DNA from: Chitinophaga dinghuensis
Lineage (GTDB): Bacteria > Bacteroidota > Bacteroidia > Chitinophagales > Chitinophagaceae
DNA length: 64,000 bases
Assembly (NCBI RefSeq): GCF_003259435.1
Contig: NZ_QLMA01000003.1
Span: 372,001 to 436,000 of the forward strand
Reading direction: 5' to 3'
The position numbers and the translations under genes were made by a program. Below, piece by piece: positions 27,473 to 37,150 of this stretch (positions are counted from its first letter, which is position 1; every line of letters begins with the position of its first letter). Under the pieces are notes generated by a model, which saw only the letters and a program-made list of their open reading frames with translations, ran no database searches and had not been told where the DNA came from.

Positions 27473-30400
27473 TCAGTTGACAATAACATTTGTAGTGGCG
27501 CGCTGTCCGTTGGAAAGCATCAATGTGATGATATAGAATCCTCCATTCATCGGCATTTTGACTTGGTTAACCGGGAGCACCGTTTTTAACTGATCCACCG
27601 TTTTACCAGTGATATCAGTCATGAGCAGTATCGCTCCCGTTAATTCGGTAGTGGTATAGCGACAGGTAATTGTTGCCATTGCTCCTTTTGCAACCGGATT
27701 TGGAGATACGCTGATACCGCCACTTACTGGAGAGGTGGAGGTTACGCTGAGCGGACACGTTTGTCTTGTATTACCACTCTTATCTGTAGCCATCACGTAA
27801 TAAGTGCCGTTCAAACCGCCATTTTCACTATAGTACTGGCCTGTGGCTCCTGCTACAATCGAATTATTCTTATACCACTGCCATGCCCGGTAATCATTGC
27901 TACTGTTGTCAAATAATAACACATCATTCCAGTGTTGCCTTATCATGGAAGGCAGCATTACGGTAAGATTATTGGAGATACTGGTGGCTTCATAATTGTT
28001 GTCGCCGGCTTGTGTAGCGGTGATCACAGCAGCCCCACTACCCGACGCCGTAAGGGTATTTCCATTGATGGTGGCAATATTGCTGGATGTACTATAACTG
28101 ACTGGTAATCCACTGTTAGATGTCGCATTCAGCTGAATCGTTTTGTTATTATCACAGCCAATGGCGAGCGACTGAGACCAACTGATAGTCTGTGTGGCCT
28201 TGGTAATCGTAAATGTATTTCCTGTGAATGTGAGTGTGTAATTATTACCAGGATTAATGCTTCCCTGGTTTATAGCGTATGTGCCGGCATTTTCACCCGC
28301 GTCTCTGCTTAAACTTCCGTTCAACTTATCTCCATTTTTTAAACCGGTAGCAGTATAAGTTAATGCCGGATCATTGGAGCCATATACCTTTGTCTTTGCA
28401 TCTGCATTAATCGTTAACGTTGCTGGCGTGATGCTCAGGTTGTTATTAAGGAATGAAATGGTATAATTATTTCCGGCAGATAACGAACCCTGTGTAATGC
28501 TGTAAACGCCTACATTTTCGCCTGCATTTCGGCCTAATGTTCCATGGATTTGATCATTGCCAATCAGTCCGGTGGAAGTATAGGTGAATAACGGATCTAC
28601 GGAACCATACACTTTGGTTTTGGCATCAGGCGTTACAGTAATGGTGGCCGGAGTAATATTGAGCCCACTGCCATTAAAGTTAACCGTATAGTTATTTCCG
28701 GCGGATAATGAACCCTTTGTAATATTGTAATTTCCTACATCTTCTCCTGCATTTCTGGTCAATGCACCTGTGATTTGGTCATTGCCTACAAGTCCCGTTG
28801 TAGTATAGGTAAATGCAGGATCTCCGTTGCCATATATTTTTGATTTGGCATCTGCATTTATGGTAAGTGTTGCAGGAATAATACTTAATAAATTGCTGTT
28901 GAAAACAATCGTATAGTTTTTACCGGCAGACACGGAGCCCTGAGAGATGCTGTAATTACTCACGTTCTCGCCTGCATTCCGGCTCAATGTACCGGTGATG
29001 GGATCATTATTAAACAGACCAGTCGGCGTATAAGTAAGTGCAGGATCTCCGGTGCCATATACTTTGGATTGAGGATTGGCATTGATTGTCAGAGTGGCCG
29101 GCGAGATGTTCAAATCATTGCTGGTAAAGATAATCGTATAATTATTACCGGCAGACACGGAGCCTTGTGTAATGCTGTAGTTACCCACATCTTCACCTGT
29201 ATTCCGCCCTAATGAACCGGTAATCGGGTCATTATTTAACAGGCCGGATGTGGTATAGGTAAGCGCGGGGTCAGCAGTGCCGTACACTTTAGATTTCGCA
29301 TCGGCTTGGATGGTAATCGTTGCCGGAGTGATACGCATGGTGTTGGCATTGAATACAACCATATAGTTGTTGCTGACAGTCAGAGAACCGAGTGTGATGT
29401 TGTAGTTACCTACATTCTCACCAATATTTCTGCCTAATGTACCTGCAATAGGATCATTGTTTACCAAACCATTTATACTATAAGTGAATGCAGGATCACT
29501 TGCGCCATACGTCTTGGATGCTGCATTTGCCGTGATCGTTAATGTCGCAGGCGAAATGTTGAGTTTATTACCTACATAGGTAATTGTGTAATTACCTCCA
29601 GCTGATAACGTACCCAGTGTAATGTTATAGTTGCCGATGTTCGTTCCGGCGTCTCTTGTTAAATTACCTGTGACCTGATCTGAACCAACGAGGCCGATTA
29701 CATTATAGGTTAATGTTGGATCTGGGGCGCCATAGAGTTTGGTTTTTGCATCGGCGCTAATAGCCAAATTCGCAGGCGTGATGATTAGCACATTTCCGAT
29801 ATAACGGATGATGTAATTATTACCGGCGCTCAATGAGCCCTGAGAGATGGCATAAGAACCTACGTCTGCACCTGCAATTCTCGTTAATGCACCTGTTATC
29901 GGATCGTTATTGATAAGTCCGGATACATTATAAGTAAGCGTAGGATCAGCTGTACCATACACTTTAGATTTGCCGATGGCGGTAATGGTCAACTGTTTTG
30001 CAGTAACGGTAACATTAAAGTTGATGGCAGTTGCAGCTGTATATTCGTTGTTTCCATTCTGGCTGGCTGTAATTTGAGCAGTACCAACACCAGTAAAGGT
30101 AATCAGTCCTGCATTATCAACAGTGGCTACATTGTTGTTGTTGCTGCTGTACGAAACCGTAAGTCCGGATGTAGAAGTGGCAGCGCCATTGATGGCAACA
30201 TCGCCATAAGTAGCCGATATATTACTGTTCGGTGTTTGGGTATTGAAGGTTAGCGTCTGTGGTTTTTTGTTGACAGTAAGTATTGCCGGATCGGCAATCG
30301 TGCGCTGGGAACAGGAATTGCTGATGATTACACGGTACTTATTTCCATTCATAGATGCAGAAACCGGTGAGATGCTTAAACTACTGGTATTTACGCCGGC

Positions 30401-33400
30401 ATATGGGGCGACTCCCGCAAGATTGGTAAAACCGGAACTTGTGTCTTCCTGCCAGGTGTAGCTTAATCCCGTTTCCGCAGTACTAACGCTGAAAGTAGCA
30501 GTACTTCCCGCATTAACTGTGCTGTTTGCGGGCGGAGTGATGATGGTTGGAGCAGTAGAGAGTTTCACCGTTACTGGTGTCCTGACGGTATTGGTACAGC
30601 CGGAGCTAGTTCGGGTAGCTTCTGCATATAAAGTTTGTTGTCCTGTAACCGTGCCGGTGGTAAGGTTGCTGCCGATGGCCAGCAGATTACCGGCTGTTGC
30701 AGCATCATACCATTTTATATCTGCATTGAGAGCGCTTGCGTTTAACGTTATAGGTGTTCCAGTGCATGATATTGCCGGATTGGGCGTTACTACCGGCGAG
30801 GCTACCATCCTGGATACATAGTAAATTCGTGCGGAAGAGATGTTGTTGCCACTGCCGTCAATACTTAGATTAAAACGATCATAGTTCGACTTGGGCGCAT
30901 ATTTAATATAAATGGTATTCCCATCAATACTTACTTTCAGATTACTAGGCGCATCTGCAAGGCTGATGAGATCAACATTGTTGGTACTACCATTGGAGGA
31001 GTTAAGACGAATGTATCTCAATATATCTGCTGTAGGCAATACATTGGGTAGATCCATCTTTATAGTGACGGTATCTGTTGGCGTACCGTCATTAAATATA
31101 AAGGTTTGAGCAAGTCCACCCGTCACCCCTGGCGGAAATTGCATTGTGCTAAAGTTGGTGGTGTCGCGATCTATTGCCCAAGCTGGATCACTAATGCCGC
31201 ATAATAAACATACGCCCGTTATAGTGGTGGTAGTACTAACAGGCAAGTCACAGATGAGGGATTGCCCGGCCAGATTAAAGTTCTTAGGATTATTGTTCCC
31301 ATTTGAAGTCTGGTAATAGGTATTGCCTGTAATACCGCCTGTATTATATTCTGTGACCTTCACTGTATAATTAGCGGAGGTATTAAGACCACTTATATTA
31401 ACGGAATTGCCCGCACCATTATACACACAATACCATCCGCTGTTACCAATCTGAGCGCCGGCTTTAAATACGGTGTTGGCAGCATATTCCTGCAGATCTA
31501 TAGGAGATGCGGCACTGGAACCTTCGTTGATGAATACCGCTCTCTTTTCGCCATCTCCGTTTGTCCAACTAATAGTTGCGCCAGTGGCCGATTTATCACT
31601 GATGACAATATCCTTTGCCTGCACTGCTGGAGCTACAACAATATTGGCAAGATAGGATGCAATTAAACTTGAACCCGGAATAGCCGCTACAACATCTGTT
31701 CTGCCATCTCCGTTAAAATCTCCTGTAACAGTGGCTGCTACTGCATTATTCAAATCAGTGATATCGATGCTGGAAGTACTGACGCCATATGTTTTGTTGG
31801 CAGTAGCTGAAAGATTAGGGTATGCCGATATCCAGGGTGCTGCCTGATTAGCACTGATTAAATCCGGATAGCCGTCTCCGTTAATATCTCCTAAGGACAT
31901 ATTAGCGGATGCTTTTGAAACCGGTACATCGATAGTGGTACTCAATTTAACAGTACCTACCGTGCTTTCATTGAGGCAGACTAATATATCAGCGGTATGG
32001 TATACTATCGCATCAAGTGTACCGTTGCCGTCAAAATCAGAAAAGGTAACGCTTATAGGATTCGCTTTCACTGGGAAAACTACGGCTGAAGAGAAGTTGA
32101 TATTCCCCGGAGTGCTCTTGTTCAGACTAACCGTCAGCCCATCGTTACCAACAGTAATCAGGTCTGGCAGATTATCGCCATCCACATCAACCAGTTTTGA
32201 AAAAAATTGCTGGCTGTTGAAGTTGTTAAATATCGACGGAGTAGCAAATTTAAACTCGGATTTTTTGGTGCTGATATTTCTGAGAACCCCCACTTCTCCG
32301 GTACTGTTCTTAGCTACAACAATATCTGTCAAACCATCTCCATCCACATCAACGACGTCGCTAAACTCAGGTAAGAGGGTGGTATTAAAGGCAATAGTAC
32401 TCCAATTGCCGGCAATAGCGGCGTTAGGATATACCATTACTTCCCCGGAGGTTCCGTTGATCATAGGAATGACCATATCCATCTTACCATCGCCGTCGAA
32501 ATCGGCTATGGATGGACGAAGTGCCGACTGATGACGCGTGTCTGTTTGTACCGGCCCATTTCTGAAAGAGAGTGTATTGCTGCTGGTGGTATTCTGGATG
32601 ATAGCAAAATTCACCACGCCTGATCCATTACCATTATCCGAAGCCACCAGATCCAGCTTTCCATCATTATCCAGGTCGGCAGCCACCAGGGAGTTAGGTT
32701 TAAAGGCCAGCGACACCGGCACATTGGCATTTCTCAAATCATATTTCCCTAGCGTATTACGGGATGGATTTACTGTTTGATGAAATTGTTGTCTGCTGGT
32801 AGCAGTCAGGCCATTATCGACATTGGTAACGGTAACCGGGCCAAGCGCAGTACCCGTTGGTATTTGAGCAATGAGTGAATTGGTACCCAGACCTGTCACA
32901 GTAGCTCTGATACCGCCTATTGTTACCAAATTATTTGCAGCGGCAGGATTCATATTAGTGCCTGTAATGGTAATGCTGCTTCCTGTATTCGCTTTCGCCG
33001 GAGAGATCGATGTTATTTGTGGCGCTAAACTCGTATTATTCTGATAAACAGAATAAGCATGCCCATTAGAGCTGGCAATAATAATGTCAGGTTTATTGTC
33101 ATTATTTAAATCAGCAATAGCGTTGAATGTCGGGTAAACAGAAGTTTCAAGCGTTATAGCGGGTTCAAATTTGACTCTTGGACTTACTGATTTATTCAAC
33201 AGAATTCCGGCTCTATAGGTATTATTACCAAAGTTATTGGCATAACTAATCAGTAAATCGGCTTGCTGATCCCCATTGAGGTCTGCAATGGAAATGCCTG
33301 TAGGACTCCCGGGTAATGGTGTTTCTGAAACAAATGTAAAATCAGAGGAGCCAGAAGCAGTGGTGTTATTATAGAATGATATAGCGGGATTATTGGGATA

Positions 33401-34516
33401 GCAAATTGCCAGATCGATTCTTCCATCGGGGATAAAGTCATAGAACCCAATATCAGAAGGCGTTTCACGGAGCGGGTATGATTGCGTTGAACGAATATAG
33501 AAACTACCACTGGACATACCACCCTCCAGGATATGAAAACCAGGGAGCAGTTGAGAAATACCAATGATATCGGGTATGCCATCATAATTGATATCGCGGA
33601 TATAGATGCGCTTTAATCCCATTGAGGTGCCGAAAGACTGGGCGGAAAACGAAATATTAGTGGCGGTACTGTTATTCTGCAACATCGTCAACTTGCCTGC
33701 GGTATTGTCGCTGATTAAAACATCCGGTAATCCGTCCATGTTCACATCTGCCACCGTCATTGTGGTTGGGGTCATGCCGGCGTCAATGTAGGTATCTACT
33801 TTCATCGTGTTTACATCGCCGGTATTGAGTAATACCTGAATGCGGCTGCTGCCGTAGGTAGATACCAGTAAGTCAGGATATCCGTCCCTGTTAATATCTC
33901 CGGAAGCAATGGAAATAGGAGGTCCATCGGAAGAAGTAATAAAGCGGGTATTTGGATTGAAGGAAACCGCTATGGAGGAACTGGTATTTGTGGTTATACT
34001 GATTTGTGGCGGCATATTGGCGCCATTGATGCTGACAATATCCGGCTTACCATCCCTGTTTACATCCATTAGCAGAAAATCACTCAGGGCGCCGCCGATA
34101 GAACCGTCGGAGACATGCCCGTAGAATTGAAAATCCCGCGGTATTAATCCTGTTTTCTGTGGATATATGAGGGGCATAAACTTCTCCCGGGAGGTGGCAG
34201 TATAGCCGGTTACTTTGTTGTATACCGTTATGAAGTCATAGTCAACTCCCTGTGGTACCCTAACGGTTATCACAGAATTGACCATACTCGCAATAGTGCC
34301 TACTTTCCCACCGAAGTAAACCACATTCTGCATAGGGTTGGGATCAAAGCCACGGCCCTTGACGGTAATCAGGTCTCCTGCTTTTCCTGTGGGGTCTATT
34401 TCATCAATCTGTATACTGGTTTGAGCGAAACTTTGTACAGAAAAATAACAACTGAAAATAAGTAATAATAAAATTCGCACTCCTGCGAATGACGGGCGCT
34501 TCATCTGAGGTATCAT
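27473..34516 (-). CDS. Giant type IX-secreted multidomain adhesin-like protein
   Basis: 2347 residues. Signal peptide 1-31 (an in-frame Met at 34504 could be the start instead). Order: IPT/TIG ~33-120; FG-GAP/VCBS repeats to ~500 with D-x-N-x-D-G Ca-binding turns; second IPT/TIG ~505-590; more FG-GAP/VCBS to ~990; a fibronectin-like domain ~1010-1100; a DUF with Cys pairs ~1110-1240; two Ig-like domains ~1255-1420; a Big2-like domain ~1425-1500; eight MBG repeats ~1505-2105; another Big-like domain; a linker domain; and a C-terminal type IX secretion sorting domain (ISVSPNP... to GGFYIITL). It is probably secreted or displayed on the cell surface for adhesion or gliding; this is inferred from the domains. 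Followed by the OmpA gene. Confidence 0.92.
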   Translation of the reverse strand: MIPQMKRPSFAGVRILLLLIFSCYFSVQSFAQTSIQIDEIDPTGKAGDLITVKGRGFDPNPMQNVVYFGGKVGTIASMVNSVITVRVPQGVDYDFITVYNKVTGYTATSREKFMPLIYPQKTGLIPRDFQFYGHVSDGSIGGALSDFLLMDVNRDGKPDIVSINGANMPPQISITTNTSSSIAVSFNPNTRFITSSDGPPISIASGDINRDGYPDLLVSTYGSSRIQVLLNTGDVNTMKVDTYIDAGMTPTTMTVADVNMDGLPDVLISDNTAGKLTMLQNNSTATNISFSAQSFGTSMGLKRIYIRDINYDGIPDIIGISQLLPGFHILEGGMSSGSFYIRSTQSYPLRETPSDIGFYDFIPDGRIDLAICYPNNPAISFYNNTTASGSSDFTFVSETPLPGSPTGISIADLNGDQQADLLISYANNFGNNTYRAGILLNKSVSPRVKFEPAITLETSVYPTFNAIADLNNDNKPDIIIASSNGHAYSVYQNNTSLAPQITSISPAKANTGSSITITGTNMNPAAANNLVTIGGIRATVTGLGTNSLIAQIPTGTALGPVTVTNVDNGLTATSRQQFHQTVNPSRNTLGKYDLRNANVPVSLAFKPNSLVAADLDNDGKLDLVASDNGNGSGVVNFAIIQNTTSSNTLSFRNGPVQTDTRHQSALRPSIADFDGDGKMDMVIPMINGTSGEVMVYPNAAIAGNWSTIAFNTTLLPEFSDVVDVDGDGLTDIVVAKNSTGEVGVLRNISTKKSEFKFATPSIFNNFNSQQFFSKLVDVDGDNLPDLITVGNDGLTVSLNKSTPGNINFSSAVVFPVKANPISVTFSDFDGNGTLDAIVYHTADILVCLNESTVGTVKLSTTIDVPVSKASANMSLGDINGDGYPDLISANQAAPWISAYPNLSATANKTYGVSTSSIDITDLNNAVAATVTGDFNGDGRTDVVAAIPGSSLIASYLANIVVAPAVQAKDIVISDKSATGATISWTNGDGEKRAVFINEGSSAASPIDLQEYAANTVFKAGAQIGNSGWYCVYNGAGNSVNISGLNTSANYTVKVTEYNTGGITGNTYYQTSNGNNNPKNFNLAGQSLICDLPVSTTTTITGVCLLCGISDPAWAIDRDTTNFSTMQFPPGVTGGLAQTFIFNDGTPTDTVTIKMDLPNVLPTADILRYIRLNSSNGSTNNVDLISLADAPSNLKVSIDGNTIYIKYAPKSNYDRFNLSIDGSGNNISSARIYYVSRMVASPVVTPNPAISCTGTPITLNASALNADIKWYDAATAGNLLAIGSNLTTGTVTGQQTLYAEATRTSSGCTNTVRTPVTVKLSTAPTIITPPANSTVNAGSTATFSVSTAETGLSYTWQEDTSSGFTNLAGVAPYAGVNTSSLSISPVSASMNGNKYRVIISNSCSQRTIADPAILTVNKKPQTLTFNTQTPNSNISATYGDVAINGAATSTSGLTVSYSSNNNNVATVDNAGLITFTGVGTAQITASQNGNNEYTAATAINFNVTVTAKQLTITAIGKSKVYGTADPTLTYNVSGLINNDPITGALTRIAGADVGSYAISQGSLSAGNNYIIRYIGNVLIITPANLAISADAKTKLYGAPDPTLTYNVIGLVGSDQVTGNLTRDAGTNIGNYNITLGTLSAGGNYTITYVGNKLNISPATLTITANAASKTYGASDPAFTYSINGLVNNDPIAGTLGRNIGENVGNYNITLGSLTVSNNYMVVFNANTMRITPATITIQADAKSKVYGTADPALTYTTSGLLNNDPITGSLGRNTGEDVGNYSITQGSVSAGNNYTIIFTSNDLNISPATLTINANPQSKVYGTGDPALTYTPTGLFNNDPITGTLSRNAGENVSNYSISQGSVSAGKNYTIVFNSNLLSIIPATLTINADAKSKIYGNGDPAFTYTTTGLVGNDQITGALTRNAGEDVGNYNITKGSLSAGNNYTVNFNGSGLNITPATITVTPDAKTKVYGSVDPLFTYTSTGLIGNDQIHGTLGRNAGENVGVYSITQGSLSAGNNYTISFLNNNLSITPATLTINADAKTKVYGSNDPALTYTATGLKNGDKLNGSLSRDAGENAGTYAINQGSINPGNNYTLTFTGNTFTITKATQTISWSQSLAIGCDNNKTIQLNATSNSGLPVSYSTSSNIATINGNTLTASGSGAAVITATQAGDNNYEATSISNNLTVMLPSMIRQHWNDVLLFDNSSNDYRAWQWYKNNSIVAGATGQYYSENGGLNGTYYVMATDKSGNTRQTCPLSVTSTSPVSGGISVSPNPVAKGAMATITCRYTTTELTGAILLMTDITGKTVDQLKTVLPVNQVKMPMNGGFYIITLMLSNGQRATTNVIVN
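28205..30000 (-). repeat. Eight tandem MBG-domain coding repeats
   Basis: Eight ~225-base units inside the giant gene, each encoding ~75 residues with the signature K-V-Y-G-x-x-D-P-x-L/F-T-Y-x-x-x-G-L, then NDPITG, R-x-x-GENVGNY, and SAGNNY. The units differ at many bases, so this is an old or diverging protein-level array rather than a microsatellite. Confidence 0.9.
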
Positions 34517-34685
34517 GGGTATAGATTGGATAAATACGCCGTAAAAATATCAATATTTCCTATAGATTTATAAACCGTATATGTAAATATAGATGCCTGA
34601 AACCGTTGTCTGTAATGAGGTTAGGTGGTTCAGAAGAAAAGTTGAGGGGTTAACGAGGTTATATCTCAGTGAAATAAATATCTAT

Positions 34686-35378
34686 TTAAAATACAATATC
34701 CATCAGGGGATATTTTTTATAATCAGGCAGATAGAAATGCCACCATTCCGTACTACTTCCTTTAAAGCCGCATGCTTTCATAGTATCGCGCAGTAAATTA
34801 CGATTAGCCGTTACCGTTGGGTCCTTGGGCTGATAGTTTTGATGCGCTTTAAAGGTAAAATCGTCAAAGTCGGTAGGCATAGCCACCGGCTTACCTGTTT
34901 TGAGATCTACCATACTTAAGTCGATGGCTACGCCGCGGTTATGGCCGGAGCCTTTGCGGGGATCGGCGGCATACAAGTCGTTCGGTACTATTTTAAACAT
35001 CAGCTCTGTACATCGATAGGGCCGGTAGGCATCATATATTAATAGTCCGAAACCTTTCTTGTGGAGGATTTCCTGCACCTTCTTCAGCGCAATGGCTGCC
35101 GGGCGGCGTAAGTATATCCCGGTGGACGTATATAATTGCTGATGCGTAAAGTTATTGGTAGTGGCGTATCGTACGTCTTTCTTTATCCCTGGTATAAAAT
35201 GCTCCAGGTCTACCAGTTGCTGGCTGCTGTCTTTCTTTACCAGTTGCTCATATTGATGCTTCTCCTGTAAAACGGCCAGTCCATACTTATTTAAGGGGAT
35301 TTGTTGGGCAGACACGGTGTAGTAGCCAGTGGTTCCAGCAAGCAATAAAACGATTAATTTCAATCTCATATCGGTCAT
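34686..35378 (-). CDS. D-alanyl-D-alanine dipeptidase (VanX/DdpX type, M15D)
   Basis: Zinc dipeptidase hydrolysing D-Ala-D-Ala. About 230 residues from the ATG at 35378, with an in-frame ATG three codons on at 35369; a longer frame to 35399 would need TTG. A signal peptide (LKLIVLLLAGTTGYYTVSAQ) sends it to the periplasm. The catalytic arginine is in DAYRPYR (~112), the zinc site is SGHNRGVAIDLS (His and Asp, ~148) and EWWHFY supplies the general base Glu and last His near the C-terminus. Without vanH or vanA neighbours this is a wall-recycling or nutritional enzyme rather than a glycopeptide resistance cluster. Monocistronic. Confidence 0.93.
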   Translation of the reverse strand: MTDMRLKLIVLLLAGTTGYYTVSAQQIPLNKYGLAVLQEKHQYEQLVKKDSSQQLVDLEHFIPGIKKDVRYATTNNFTHQQLYTSTGIYLRRPAAIALKKVQEILHKKGFGLLIYDAYRPYRCTELMFKIVPNDLYAADPRKGSGHNRGVAIDLSMVDLKTGKPVAMPTDFDDFTFKAHQNYQPKDPTVTANRNLLRDTMKACGFKGSSTEWWHFYLPDYKKYPLMDIVF

Positions 35379-35510
35379 AAATTCACATAAATACCTCAAA
35401 AATTACGGAATATTGTGAAAATTAGGCAAGAAAGTATAAAATACGGCGAAAATACAATTGCTAAGCACTTGCTATAATAGGTATTTTAGAACCCTTAAAT
35501 TTTTATAAAA

Positions 35511-36293
35511 ATGGAGCTGTTCAGATTAGATAATAAAGTGGCGGTTATTACCGGTGGTGGTAGCGGCATAGGGCAGGCAATCGCGAAGAGTTTTGGCGCA
35601 CAGGGTGCAGCAGTGCATATCCTGGAATTGAATGAAGAAGGTGGCAAAGGAACTGCTGCCGAAATTATTGCGGATGGTGGAAAGGCACAGGTACATGCCT
35701 GCAACGTAGCCGACCAGGCTGCGGTAATTGCCGTGATGAACAATATTATCCAATCTGCCGGTAAGCTGGATATCCTGGTAAACTGTGCTGGCATTGCGCA
35801 TGTAGGTAAGTTGGAAGGCACTGCTGAACAGGATTTCGACAGAGTATACCAGGTGAATGTAAAAGGTACTTACAATTGCATGTATGCGGTGATTGAGCAG
35901 ATGAAACAGCAGGGTGGCGGCGTTATCCTGAACATCGCATCTATCGCTTCCAGCGTAGGTATTCCTGACAGATTTGCTTACTCTATGAGTAAAGGCGCCG
36001 TACTCACGATGACGCTCTCCGTGGCAAAAGATTACCTGGGAAATAATATCCGCTGTAATTGTGTATCTCCAGCCAGAGTACATACGCCGTTTGTAGATGG
36101 TTTTATCGCTAAAAACTATCCTGGTAAAGAAGCGGAAATGTTCGATAAACTGAGTAAGACACAGCCTATCGGTCGTATGGCTAAACCTGCGGAAGTAGGA
36201 AATCTAGCTCTTTACCTTTGCTCTGATGAGGCTGGTTTTATCACTGGCTGCGATTACCCAATTGACGGTGGATTTATCAGACTGAATAACTAG
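35511..36293 (+). CDS. SDR oxidoreductase, probable 2-keto-3-deoxy-L-fuconate dehydrogenase
   Basis: 260 residues, classical short-chain dehydrogenase: cofactor motif TGGGSGIGQ (~14-22), NNAG-equivalent NCAG (~92-95), catalytic Ser in IASIASS, and YSMSK (Tyr/Lys, ~155-159). The SPARVHTPFVDGF segment after the active site fits the branch found with L-fucose genes. In the route shown for Xanthomonas campestris this step oxidises 2-keto-3-deoxy-L-fuconate to 2,4-diketo-3-deoxy-L-fuconate. FabG-like ketoacyl reductase is the main alternative; the surrounding fucose genes argue against it. First gene of the cluster. Confidence 0.75.
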   Translation: MELFRLDNKVAVITGGGSGIGQAIAKSFGAQGAAVHILELNEEGGKGTAAEIIADGGKAQVHACNVADQAAVIAVMNNIIQSAGKLDILVNCAGIAHVGKLEGTAEQDFDRVYQVNVKGTYNCMYAVIEQMKQQGGGVILNIASIASSVGIPDRFAYSMSKGAVLTMTLSVAKDYLGNNIRCNCVSPARVHTPFVDGFIAKNYPGKEAEMFDKLSKTQPIGRMAKPAEVGNLALYLCSDEAGFITGCDYPIDGGFIRLNN

Positions 36294-36303
36294 AAAGTTT
36301 AAT

Positions 36304-36354
36304 GTGATGAACGTAACTTTAGGCCGAATGCCTATATTTAAACTTATTCATCAC
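36304..36354. other. Nested inverted repeat after the first fucose-cluster gene
   Basis: An outer pair GTGATGAA/TTCATCAC (36304-36311 and 36347-36354) encloses an inner TAGGC/GCCTA hairpin (36320-36324 and 36330-36334). It lies in the 77-base gap before the lipoprotein gene and could be a partial terminator, an mRNA processing site or an operator. No T-run follows. Confidence 0.5.
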
Positions 36355-36370
36355 AAATATTAATACTTCC

Positions 36371-37126
36371 ATGAAACACGTTCCCGTTTACCTGGCGTTA
36401 GCCGCTTTAGGGTTTGCCGCATGTAACAATAATCAGAAATCGGCAAATGGCTCCAGCCAGCAATCTGATTCCGTTCCTATGACTCCTGCAACGCCTGCAG
36501 GAAAAGTGGACGTAACCATTAAGAACAGGAATAAAGATACCGCCGAAGTAGTCATTAAATTCGCTATCAACGGGCAGGAAAAGGAGAAATCATTCGAACA
36601 GGCCGTTCTCAAAGAAGGTGCAGACAATGACGTTATCCGCATTGCCTGGGATAAACCGAACAGCGCTTACATCGGTGTAGTAAAACCTAACCGTACGCCA
36701 AGATACTACCATGCCAGCGTAGACAGTAGCAGCAAAGATCTGAAGATTTTCTGGGCTACCGTTCCGCCAAAACCAGTATGGCTGTATATGGAAAATGTAC
36801 AAGGTCTTGGTAAAGTGGCCGCTGCAGGCGCTTCTACCAATGCGTATAAAAAGAATATCAAATCCGGCAATATCATTGAAAACTTTATTGTCAACATCAA
36901 ACCTACAGACAATCCAGACGAGGTAGTGCTCTACGTGGAGTTTGCAGGCGTGAATAAAACAATGACGATGCCGGTACCTAAAGGTTACAAACCTACTATT
37001 CAGACTACCAACCAACCAGAACTGGTTTACTTCTCCATGGAAAAAGATGGAAAACTGGATGCGGTAATGGAACTGAAAGTAGAAGATGGACGCCTGCAGG
37101 TGCAGCACATTAAAGAAGTAAAATAA
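36371..37126 (+). CDS. Unknown lipoprotein inside the fucose cluster
   Basis: 251 residues with a lipoprotein signal: a hydrophobic stretch ending FAAC, Cys at residue 18, then an Asn/Ser/Gln-rich linker. The rest looks beta-rich (VDVTIKNRNKDTAEVVIKFAINGQ..., about residues 45-240), suggesting one or two immunoglobulin-like sandwiches. I do not recognise the family. It lies 24 bases before the FAH hydrolase gene and is on the same strand as the fucose genes, so a role at the cell surface in fucoside handling is possible but unproven. It could also be an unrelated insertion. Confidence 0.75.
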   Translation: MKHVPVYLALAALGFAACNNNQKSANGSSQQSDSVPMTPATPAGKVDVTIKNRNKDTAEVVIKFAINGQEKEKSFEQAVLKEGADNDVIRIAWDKPNSAYIGVVKPNRTPRYYHASVDSSSKDLKIFWATVPPKPVWLYMENVQGLGKVAAAGASTNAYKKNIKSGNIIENFIVNIKPTDNPDEVVLYVEFAGVNKTMTMPVPKGYKPTIQTTNQPELVYFSMEKDGKLDAVMELKVEDGRLQVQHIKEVK

Positions 37127-37150
37127 TAACGAACAAATAAAAAGATTGTA

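Noticed and set aside
28205..30000. Tandem repeats as a possible CRISPR array or DNA satellite
   Set aside because: Period ~225 bases, in frame, encodes MBG protein domains; no short direct repeat with unique spacers.
34686..35378. VanX-type gene as part of a glycopeptide resistance cluster
   Set aside because: No vanH, vanA-type ligase or VanRS genes nearby; VanX homologues are common in wall recycling.
35511..36293. FabG-type ketoacyl reductase
   Set aside because: Motif-level likeness only; position with lactonase, FAH hydrolase, mutarotase and FucP supports a sugar-acid dehydrogenase.
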